Translations under genes and position numbers: made by a program
In this document: positions 16,771 to 23,501 of the stretch, piece after piece
Layout: each line of letters begins with the position of its first letter
Position numbering within the stretch: position 1 is the first letter of the stretch
Source of the DNA: Alishewanella metallidurans
GTDB lineage: Bacteria; Pseudomonadota; Gammaproteobacteria; Enterobacterales; Alteromonadaceae
DNA: 64,000 bases
NCBI RefSeq assembly: GCF_036983985.1
Contig: NZ_JALAHQ010000002.1
Location: forward strand, 248,001-312,000
Reading direction: 5' to 3'
Notes under the pieces: generated by a model
What the model was told of the DNA's origin: nothing
The model's database searches: none
What the model saw: the letters and a program-made list of their open reading frames with translations, nothing else

Positions 16771-17086
16771 GTTCGCTATTAAGTTTCTGCTTTAAATCTT
16801 CATAACCGCCTTTATTAACCACATTGCTGTAGCCAAGTTGCTGTAAGGTTTCTAGCGCTACATCGGCTCGTCGACCGCTTTTACAATATACGGCGATTGG
16901 GGTGTCCTTACTTAGGTTGAGCTTGGCTACACCCGATGCAATCTCGGTATGAGGAATATTAACGGTATTAACAAGATGACCAGCGGCATATTCATCTGCG
17001 CTTCGCACATCAATCCATACCGTCTGTGGCGGTGTTGCTGTACAAGCTGTAATTACCAACAGCAATAAAGCTATTAACGTTTTCAT
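16757..17086 (-). CDS. Rhodanese-domain lipoprotein (PspE-like)
   Basis: About 109 residues from the ATG at 17086. This start has GGAG 8 nt upstream, while the longer TTG start at 17104 would include that site. The N terminus MKTLIALLLLVITAC is a lipoprotein signal with the lipobox ITAC, so the mature protein should be an envelope lipoprotein. A single rhodanese domain follows, with active-site cysteine in VYCKSGRRAD (CxxGxR loop) and DVRSADEYAAGHL. It probably transfers sulfur to a thiophilic acceptor such as cyanide or a protein thiol. It lies between lysE and the unknown gene, overlapping the latter by 14 bases. Confidence 0.9.
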   Translation of the reverse strand: MKTLIALLLLVITACTATPPQTVWIDVRSADEYAAGHLVNTVNIPHTEIASGVAKLNLSKDTPIAVYCKSGRRADVALETLQQLGYSNVVNKGGYEDLKQKLNSEHERK

Positions 17087-17107
17087 TAGCACGGCTCCAA
17101 ACAATAA

Positions 17108-17737
17108 TTAAATAATATTCACGGGTGTAAAATAGTAACGCCAAACCTCTACTACCACAGGTACTATCGACAATAACAAGATAACACCCATGCTAATGTT
17201 GAAAATACGTTGAAAGATAGCTTTGGTTAACAATGAGCGCAACGCAGCACCAAACACTAACCATAAACCAACACAGGGAAACGCCATCAATAAAAATGCC
17301 AGCGTAATAACGCTAACATCAATCCAATATACGCCGCCGACCACAGTAAAAGCGGCCACAGCACTACTGGCCATCACCCACGCTTTACCGTTAATCCACT
17401 GAAATAACGCTGCTTGGATAAAACTAAAGGGTTTACTTTTGCCCTGCTCTATCGATTTGGGCTCAGCACTAGCAATTTTCCAAGCCAACCATATAAGGTA
17501 AGCAACGCCTAATACTTTAATTAGCTGATGTAAATGTGGATAACGCTCAAACACCACACCAAAACCTAGCCCGACCAACATCACCATCAACGGGAAACCC
17601 AAACAAATGCCAAGCCAATGTGGCACGCTGGCTTTAACGCCATAATTCATGCCTGATGACATGATCATGACGTTATTTGGCCCAGGCGTAATAGTGGTCG
17701 AAAAGGCAAAGAACAATACCGCTAAAAAAAGTTCCAT
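17108..17737 (-). CDS. LysE/RhtB-family amino acid exporter
   Basis: About 209 residues from the ATG at 17737 (MELFLAVLFFAFSTTITPGP), the usual family length and N terminus. An upstream extension to 17791 adds a sequence with no family match. Six hydrophobic helices; the conserved TPGPNNVMIM sits near residue 20. Inner-membrane exporter, probably for neutral or basic amino acids, substrate not determinable. First gene of the minus-strand run through rhodanese, unknown, earP and efp. Its upstream region carries a tandem 17-bp repeat (17816-17849). Confidence 0.9.
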   Translation of the reverse strand: MELFLAVLFFAFSTTITPGPNNVMIMSSGMNYGVKASVPHWLGICLGFPLMVMLVGLGFGVVFERYPHLHQLIKVLGVAYLIWLAWKIASAEPKSIEQGKSKPFSFIQAALFQWINGKAWVMASSAVAAFTVVGGVYWIDVSVITLAFLLMAFPCVGLWLVFGAALRSLLTKAIFQRIFNISMGVILLLSIVPVVVEVWRYYFTPVNII

Positions 17738-17815
17738 GATAAACCTGCAGTTTAAGTAAGCTGTAATGGTTAACAATAATACCAGAGTCAACTGGCAATA
17801 AATAACTATAACAAG

Positions 17816-17849
17816 ACTTTACATCGTTAAACACTTTGCATCGTTAAAT
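17816..17849. repeat. Tandem 17-bp direct repeat in the lysE/DUF3185 gap
   Basis: Two adjacent copies, ACTTTACATCGTTAAAC and ACTTTGCATCGTTAAAT, with 15 of 17 bases identical. They lie about 80-110 nt upstream of the lysE start. Tandem half-sites at this spacing are often regulator-binding sites. No regulator gene is adjacent, so the partner is unknown. Confidence 0.6.
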
Positions 17850-17880
17850 ATTTGTGTCATGTTATATAAGCAGTACTTGC

Positions 17881-17898
17881 TAGGTTGGTAACAACCTA
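17881..17898. promoter_or_regulatory. Dyad symmetry upstream of the DUF3185 gene
   Basis: TAGGTTG and CAACCTA separated by GTAA, a 7-bp perfect inverted repeat. It is flanked by TTGC and, after a short gap, GCAA, which extend the symmetry. It lies about 70 nt upstream of the DUF3185 start. It may be an operator or a small hairpin; no T-run follows. Confidence 0.45.
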
Positions 17899-17939
17899 AT
17901 ATGCAAGGCAATAACATATTCACACTTAACACCGTAAAA

Positions 17940-17945
17940 TATAAT
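17940..17945 (+). promoter_or_regulatory. Possible -10 box for the DUF3185 gene
   Basis: Consensus TATAAT 23 nt before the DUF3185 start codon. No good -35 is seen at the right spacing, so this is a weak call. Confidence 0.4.
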
Positions 17946-17968
17946 ATAACTACAGTAATGGAGCATGT

Positions 17969-18163
17969 ATGAATAAGATTATTGGTTTAGCGCTATTAGT
18001 TGCCGGAGCTATTTTGCTATATTTTGGCTACACCGAGTACAACTCTACCGCTTCACAGGTAACAGAAATGGTAACCGGTAACCCAACCGACAATTCAATT
18101 TGGTTTTTAGTCGGTGGCGCTATTGCCGCCATTGTTGGTCTTGGTGTGTTACTGAAAAAGTAA
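17969..18163 (+). CDS. DUF3185 small membrane protein
   Basis: 64 residues with two membrane helices (about 4-20 and 45-62), a short polar loop between them containing TASQVTEMVTGNPTDNS, and a terminal KK. This matches the DUF3185 family, whose function is not known to me. Ribosome site GGAG and ATG are well placed. The gene stands alone: divergent from lysE, convergent with glnS, and followed by a shared terminator. Confidence 0.88.
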   Translation: MNKIIGLALLVAGAILLYFGYTEYNSTASQVTEMVTGNPTDNSIWFLVGGAIAAIVGLGVLLKK

Positions 18164-18170
18164 TAACAAT

Positions 18171-18215
18171 AAAAAAAGCCGCTACTGTACTAACCAGAAC
18201 AGTAGCGGCCTTTTT
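18171..18215. terminator. Bidirectional terminator between DUF3185 and glnS
   Basis: Perfect 11-bp stem (GCCGCTACTGT/ACAGTAGCGGC) with a 10-nt loop, a seven-A run on the left and TTTTT on the right, so a U-tract follows the hairpin in both directions. It serves the two converging genes. Confidence 0.9.
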
Positions 18216-18228
18216 ATACAGATATATT

Positions 18229-19896
18229 TTACTCTTCTTCTTTACCCCAGCTGTCACGCAAGCCTACGGTGCGATTAAACACCAACTTGTCAGCGCTTGA
18301 ATCACAATTATCGGCGCAGTAATAACCTTCTCGCTCAAATTGATAAGCCTGCTCTGGTTGTGCATTTTTCAACGATGGCTCTGCCAAACCGTGTTTTACT
18401 ACTAACGAGTCCGGGTTAACTACCGTAAGAAAGTCTTCTTCGGCTGCGGGGTTAGTGCAACTAAACAGTCGATCATATACACGAAACTCTACAGGTAAAG
18501 CCTGAGTTGCCTCTACCCAATGAATAACACCACGCACTTTACGGCCATCGGCTGGATTGTTGCCTAAGGTTTCAGGTAAATAGCTGCATTTTAATTCAAC
18601 TATATTACCCTCTGCATCTTTAATCATTTCATCAGCATGAATAACATAAGCATTACGTAAACGCACATCGCCATTTAAAACTAAGCGTTTGTACTTTTTA
18701 TTCGCTTCTTCTTTAAAATCGGCACGGTCGATAAACACTACTGGGCCAAATGGCAGTTTACGGCTACCCATGGTCTCGTCTTTAGGGTGGTTAGCCGCGT
18801 CAATCCATTCGATACCATCTGATGGGTAGTTAGTAATCGTAACTTTAAGCGGCTCTAGCACTGCCATCGCACGCGGCGCCTTGCTATCGAGATCTTCACG
18901 AATACAGGCTTCAAGCGCGCTCATTTCAATCACGTTATCTTGCTTGGTAACACCAATCCGCTTAGCAAACTCGCGTATCGCTGCCGGTGTATAACCACGG
19001 CGACGTAAACCGGCAATAGTTGGCATGCGCGGGTCATTCCAACCAGATACCACATTTTTTTCGACTAAGGTTTGCAGTTTACGCTTGCTCATTACCGCGT
19101 ATTCGAGATTTAAGCGCGAAAACTCAATCTGCTGCGGATGACAGGCAATAGTAATATTGTCTAAGATCCAGTCATACAAACGGCGGTTATCTTGAAACTC
19201 TAACGTACACAGTGAATGAGTAATACCTTCTAACGCATCAGAGATACAATGCGTAAAGTCGTACATCGGGTAAATGCACCACTTATCGGCGGTTTGATGG
19301 TGATGAGCAAATTTAACACGGTAAATAACCGGATCGCGCATACACATAAAGCTAGAGGCCATATCAATTTTGGCCCGCAATGAGCAATCGCCCTCTTTAA
19401 AACCACCAGCGCGCATTTTTTCGAACAACGCTAAGTTTTCAGCTGGGCTGGTATCACGGCTTGGGCTATTTTTACCTGGCTGAGTTAAATTACCGCGATA
19501 CTCACGCATTTGCTCGCCATTTAAAAAACAGACATAAGCTAAGCCTTTGTTGATCAGCTCTACGGCATAGCCATACAAGGCATCAAAATAGTCTGAAGAA
19601 TAGCGCACTGCGCCATCCCACTGAAAACCTAGCCAATTAACGTCTTGCTGAATAGAGTTAACAAACTCGACGTTTTCTTTTTCTGGGTTAGTATCATCAA
19701 AACGTAGGTTACATTTACCCTGATAGTCTTGCGCAATACCAAAGTTAAGACAGATAGACTTGGCATGACCAATGTGCAAATAGCCGTTTGGCTCAGGCGG
19801 AAAACGCGTTTGCACTGCGCTATGTTTGCCTGAAGCTAGATCGGTATCAATAATTTGCCGGATAAAATTGCTGGGGCGATGTTCAACGTCCGCCAT
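18229..19896 (-). CDS. glnS: Glutaminyl-tRNA synthetase
   Basis: 555-residue class I synthetase charging tRNA-Gln in the cytoplasm; length matches E. coli (554). Seen: FPPEPNGYLHIGHAKSICLN with the HIGH signature near residue 43, the KMSKS-like loop VMSKRK near 270, and the anticodon-binding beta-barrel C-terminal half. The start MADVEHRPSNF is preceded by AAGGA. The upstream minus strand has TATAAT at 19942-19947 with an extended TG, a plausible -10. Monocistronic; ends at the bidirectional terminator. Confidence 0.98.
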   Translation of the reverse strand: MADVEHRPSNFIRQIIDTDLASGKHSAVQTRFPPEPNGYLHIGHAKSICLNFGIAQDYQGKCNLRFDDTNPEKENVEFVNSIQQDVNWLGFQWDGAVRYSSDYFDALYGYAVELINKGLAYVCFLNGEQMREYRGNLTQPGKNSPSRDTSPAENLALFEKMRAGGFKEGDCSLRAKIDMASSFMCMRDPVIYRVKFAHHHQTADKWCIYPMYDFTHCISDALEGITHSLCTLEFQDNRRLYDWILDNITIACHPQQIEFSRLNLEYAVMSKRKLQTLVEKNVVSGWNDPRMPTIAGLRRRGYTPAAIREFAKRIGVTKQDNVIEMSALEACIREDLDSKAPRAMAVLEPLKVTITNYPSDGIEWIDAANHPKDETMGSRKLPFGPVVFIDRADFKEEANKKYKRLVLNGDVRLRNAYVIHADEMIKDAEGNIVELKCSYLPETLGNNPADGRKVRGVIHWVEATQALPVEFRVYDRLFSCTNPAAEEDFLTVVNPDSLVVKHGLAEPSLKNAQPEQAYQFEREGYYCADNCDSSADKLVFNRTVGLRDSWGKEEE

Positions 19897-19941
19897 AAAA
19901 TACTCTGTCCTTTTTACGCTAAAACTTAGTTAAGATGCGGC

Positions 19942-19947
19942 ATTATA
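19942..19947 (-). promoter_or_regulatory. Likely -10 box of the glnS promoter
   Basis: Minus-strand TGCTATAAT, that is an extended -10 with a perfect TATAAT, about 45 nt before the glnS start codon. The -35 region is poor, as often accepted for extended -10 promoters. Confidence 0.5.
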
Positions 19948-20016
19948 GCAGCAGAAACCACGCTGGCTACTACCACCGCCATGAAAAACATTGCCTTGCG
20001 CTAGTTTTATAGCAAT

Positions 20017-20046
20017 AAAAAAACCCGCTGTAGCAGCGGGCTTTTT
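20017..20046 (-). terminator. Intrinsic terminator after sucD
   Basis: Minus-strand stem CCCGCTG/CAGCGGG with a 3-nt loop, followed by a run of seven Ts. It lies 20 nt past the sucD stop and ends the TCA block. Confidence 0.88.
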
Positions 20047-20065
20047 AGCAAGCTAATAGCAGGTA

Positions 20066-20938
20066 TTACCAGCCAGTTAACTCTTTCAGTGCTTTACCAA
20101 TGTCAGCTAAGCTTTTCACGGTTTTAACACCTGCGTCTTCTAACGCAGCAAATTTTTCTTCAGCTGTACCTTTACCACCAGAGATGATAGCACCGGCGTG
20201 GCCCATACGCTTACCAGCAGGTGCAGTAACACCAGCAATATAAGATACTACAGGCTTAGTCACGTGAGCTTTAATATAAGCTGCAGCTTCTTCTTCAGCT
20301 GAACCACCAATTTCACCGATCATTACGATGGCTTCAGTTTGTGGATCTTCCTGAAATAATTTCAGAATATCAATGAAGTTAGAACCTGGAATTGGGTCGC
20401 CACCAATACCAACACAGGTAGACTGGCCAAAACCGTAATCAGTAGTTTGCTTAACGGCTTCATACGTCAACGTACCTGAACGTGAAACAATACCAACTTT
20501 ACCTGGCAAGTGAATATGACCTGGCATGATACCAATTTTACATTCGCCCGGTGTGATAACGCCTGGGCAGTTAGGGCCAATTAATACTACACCTAACTCG
20601 TCACATTTTACTTTCGCATCTAGCATGTCCAGTGTAGGAATGCCTTCAGTGATACAAACGATCAGTTTAATACCGCCGTTTGCCGCTTCTAAGATAGAGT
20701 CTTTACAAAATGCTGCAGGTACATAGATTACTGATGCCGTTGCACCAGTGGCAGCTACTGCTTCAACAACAGTATTAAATACTGGTAAGCCTAAGTGAAC
20801 TTGACCACCTTTACCTGGCGTTACACCGCCAACCATCTTAGTACCGTAAGCAATGGCTTGCTCAGAGTGGAAAGTACCCTGTGCGCCAGTAAAACCCTGA
20901 CAAATTACTTTAGTATCTTTATTAATTAAAACGCTCAT
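20066..20938 (-). CDS. sucD: Succinyl-CoA synthetase alpha subunit
   Basis: 290 residues. With SucC it interconverts succinyl-CoA and succinate with substrate-level nucleotide phosphorylation. Seen: CoA-binding N-terminal CQGFTGAQGTFHSEQAI, IGPNCPGVITPGE, and GHAGAIISGGKGTAEEK, whose histidine is the phosphorylated residue. ATG with preceding GGGGTAAGC-type ribosome site. It follows sucC by 10 nt on the same strand and is closed by a terminator. Confidence 0.98.
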   Translation of the reverse strand: MSVLINKDTKVICQGFTGAQGTFHSEQAIAYGTKMVGGVTPGKGGQVHLGLPVFNTVVEAVAATGATASVIYVPAAFCKDSILEAANGGIKLIVCITEGIPTLDMLDAKVKCDELGVVLIGPNCPGVITPGECKIGIMPGHIHLPGKVGIVSRSGTLTYEAVKQTTDYGFGQSTCVGIGGDPIPGSNFIDILKLFQEDPQTEAIVMIGEIGGSAEEEAAAYIKAHVTKPVVSYIAGVTAPAGKRMGHAGAIISGGKGTAEEKFAALEDAGVKTVKSLADIGKALKELTGW

Positions 20939-20948
20939 TGCTTACCCC

Positions 20949-22112
20949 TTATGCCTTAGCCGCTGCAACAACTTTCTGAGCAGCGCCTGTTAGGTCTGTA
21001 TCAGCGATAATGTTCAGGCCGCTTTCAGACAGCACCTTAGCACCTAATTCTGCGTTGTTACCTTGCAGACGTACCACTACTGGTACTTTAACGCCGACTT
21101 CTTTAACCGCGCCGATAACACCTTCCGCAATCATATCGCAACGTACGATACCGCCGAAAATGTTGATGAAAACGGCTTTAACCGCATCGTCAGACAGGAT
21201 AATTTTGAACGCTTCAACTACGCGCTCTTTAGTTGCACCACCGCCAACGTCTAAGAAGTTAGCTGGCTCGCCACCGTGCAATTTAACGATGTCCATAGTA
21301 CCCATTGCTAGGCCGGCACCGTTAACCATACAACCAATGTCGCCACCTAGAGCTACATAGTTCAGTTCCCATGCAGCAGCATGTGCTTCACGCGGATCTT
21401 CTTGTGATGGATCTTGCATCGCTTTTAATTCTGGATGACGGTACAACGCGTTACCATCAACCACTAACTTAGCGTCTAAACAATGTAAGTCGCCAGCCGG
21501 TGTAATAACCAATGGGTTAACTTCTAATAAGGCTAAGTCTTTATCTTTAAACAGTTGAGCTAAACCCATGAAAATTTTCACGAACTGGTTAATCTGTTTG
21601 CCTTCTAAGCCTAATTTGAACGCTAATTCACGGCCTTGGTATGGTTGAGCGCCAACCAGAGGATCAACCGCTGCTTTCAGGATTTTTTCTGGTGTTTCGT
21701 GGGCAACAGTTTCAATTTCAACGCCACCTTCAGTTGATGCCATAAACACGATACGACGTGATGAGCGATCAACTACTGCACCTAAATACAATTCTTTAGC
21801 GATATCTGTGCAAGGCTCAACCAGAATACGGCTAACAGGCTGACCTTTTTCGTCTGTCTGGTAAGTTACCAGATTTTTACCAAGCCATTTTTCTGCGAAT
21901 GCCTTGATGTCTTCTTTGCTCTTAACCAGTTTTACGCCGCCCGCTTTACCGCGACCACCAGCGTGAACCTGAGCTTTGACAACAAACATATCGCCGCCGA
22001 TTTTGTCTGCAGCTGCTACCGCTTCTTCAACTGTAGCTGCGGCAATGCCTTTAGATACAGGCAAACCATACTGGGCAAACAGTTGCTTACCCTGATACTC
22101 GTGCAAATTCAT
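20949..22112 (-). CDS. sucC: Succinyl-CoA synthetase beta subunit
   Basis: 387 residues from the ATG at 22112 (MNLHEYQGKQLF), matching E. coli SucC (388). A longer open frame to 22235 encodes unrelated residues and crosses the sucB terminator, so it is rejected. N-terminal ATP-grasp with GGRGKAGGV, then a C-terminal ligase domain with NIFGGIVRCDMIAEG. Between sucB and sucC lie a hairpin terminator and a TATAAT on the minus strand, so sucCD probably has its own promoter. Confidence 0.98.
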   Translation of the reverse strand: MNLHEYQGKQLFAQYGLPVSKGIAAATVEEAVAAADKIGGDMFVVKAQVHAGGRGKAGGVKLVKSKEDIKAFAEKWLGKNLVTYQTDEKGQPVSRILVEPCTDIAKELYLGAVVDRSSRRIVFMASTEGGVEIETVAHETPEKILKAAVDPLVGAQPYQGRELAFKLGLEGKQINQFVKIFMGLAQLFKDKDLALLEVNPLVITPAGDLHCLDAKLVVDGNALYRHPELKAMQDPSQEDPREAHAAAWELNYVALGGDIGCMVNGAGLAMGTMDIVKLHGGEPANFLDVGGGATKERVVEAFKIILSDDAVKAVFINIFGGIVRCDMIAEGVIGAVKEVGVKVPVVVRLQGNNAELGAKVLSESGLNIIADTDLTGAAQKVVAAAKA

Positions 22113-22181
22113 GGCTATTTTCCGTTCATTTGAATATGGAAGCTGTCCGTTATGGTACAGCCTGACGTTTGATCGGCACGT

Positions 22182-22187
22182 ATTATA
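22182..22187 (-). promoter_or_regulatory. -10 box of a likely sucCD promoter
   Basis: Perfect TATAAT on the minus strand 69 nt before the sucC start codon, just downstream of the sucB terminator. The -35 at 17 bp is only a T-run. It implies that sucCD can be expressed apart from sucAB. Confidence 0.45.
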
Positions 22188-22205
22188 ATACCAACCACTA
22201 AGATA

Positions 22206-22239
22206 AAAAATGCTGTTGTAGCAAAACAACAGCATTTTT
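22206..22239 (-). terminator. Terminator between sucB and sucC
   Basis: Near-perfect 14-bp stem including the A/T flanks (AAAAATGCTGTTGT and its complement) with a 6-nt loop and a T-run on the minus strand. It lies 19 nt past the sucB stop. It should reduce or stop readthrough from sucAB into sucCD. Confidence 0.8.
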
Positions 22240-22258
22240 AGTTAATTTCACTGAATAA

Positions 22259-23437
22259 TTAAATATCCAGCAGAATACGGGTAGGGTCTTCTAACAATTC
22301 TTTAATTGTTACCAAGAAACCAACAGATTCTTTACCGTCGATAATACGGTGATCATATGACAGCGCTAAATACATCATTGGCAAAATTTCCATCTTGCCA
22401 TCAACAACCATTACGCGATCCTGAATTTTGTGCATACCCAGAATAGCTGACTGTGGTGGGTTAATTATTGGCGTAGACATTAACGAGCCAAACACACCAC
22501 CGTTAGTGATGGTGAAGTTACCGCCAATTAAGTCATCCATAGCTAATTTGCCATCACGACCTTTTAACGCTAACGCTTTAATGGCCTGTTCAATTTCAGC
22601 CAAGTTCATTTTATCGCAATCGCGCAATACCGGCGTTACTAAACCACGTGGCGTAGATACCGCGATACTTACGTCAAAGTAGTTATGATAAACGATATCG
22701 TCACCATCAATGGCTGCGTTAACTTCTGGGAAGCGCTTTAATGCTTCAGTTACCGCTTTCACATAAAATGACATAAAGCCTAAACGAATACCGTGACGCT
22801 TTTCAAACACGTCTTGATACTGCTTACGCAAGTCCATAATTGGCTTCATGTTAACTTCGTTAAACGTGGTTAACATGGCGGTAGAGTTTTTCGCTTCTAA
22901 TAAACGGTTGGCAATAGTTTTGCGTAAACGTGTCATAGGCACACGTTTTTGGCTACGATCGCCAACGGGTGCTGCAACTGTCGCAGCTGCAACTGGTGCA
23001 CCGGCAACAAACTTCTCTACGTCTTCTTTGGTCACACGGCCATTTTTGCCGCTACCCTTAATTTTGTTAGCATCTAAGCCTTTTTCTGCAATCATGCGAC
23101 GTACTGATGGGCTTAACGCATCATCATTACTGTCATCTGCAGTAGCCGCAGGTGCGGTATCCGCTTTAGCTGCTGGTGCCGCGTCAGCTTTAGCAGCAGG
23201 TGCACCACCGGCTTGCATGTTACCGATAACTTGCTCTGCTAATACCGTAGCGCCAGTGTCATGAATGATTTCGCCCATTACGCCATCGGCTTGAGCAACA
23301 ACTTCAAGTACCACTTTGTCGGTTTCAATATCAACTAATACCTGATCGCGTGTAACGGCTTCGCCTGTTTTAACGTGCCAGGTGGCGATGGTTGCATCTG
23401 CAACGGATTCTGGAAGTACGGGTACTTTAATTTCCAC
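22259..23437 (-). CDS. sucB: 2-oxoglutarate dehydrogenase E2, dihydrolipoyl succinyltransferase
   Basis: 392-residue E2 core of the 2-oxoglutarate dehydrogenase complex. A single lipoyl domain carries the lipoylated lysine K41 in DIETDKVVLEV. An Ala/Pro/Lys-rich flexible linker (about 78-105, with repeated KADAAPAA) follows, then a peripheral-subunit-binding domain (SPSVRRMIAEKGL). The C-terminal catalytic domain has the active histidine in SYDHRIIDG near the end. GTG start with AGGTG upstream. Lies 64 nt after sucA. No lpd (E3) gene follows, so E3 must come from elsewhere, as in many gammaproteobacteria. Confidence 0.98.
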   Translation of the reverse strand: MEIKVPVLPESVADATIATWHVKTGEAVTRDQVLVDIETDKVVLEVVAQADGVMGEIIHDTGATVLAEQVIGNMQAGGAPAAKADAAPAAKADTAPAATADDSNDDALSPSVRRMIAEKGLDANKIKGSGKNGRVTKEDVEKFVAGAPVAAATVAAPVGDRSQKRVPMTRLRKTIANRLLEAKNSTAMLTTFNEVNMKPIMDLRKQYQDVFEKRHGIRLGFMSFYVKAVTEALKRFPEVNAAIDGDDIVYHNYFDVSIAVSTPRGLVTPVLRDCDKMNLAEIEQAIKALALKGRDGKLAMDDLIGGNFTITNGGVFGSLMSTPIINPPQSAILGMHKIQDRVMVVDGKMEILPMMYLALSYDHRIIDGKESVGFLVTIKELLEDPTRILLDI

Positions 23438-23501
23438 TTTTTCACCTTTTACCGGTTGGTCTTATTTTGTTTAATCGGCCCAATCTGGGCCGATCAATCT
23501 A

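Noticed and set aside
22113..22235. N-terminal extension of sucC
   Set aside because: Crosses the sucB terminator and gives residues absent from the family; the ATG at 22112 matches SucC.
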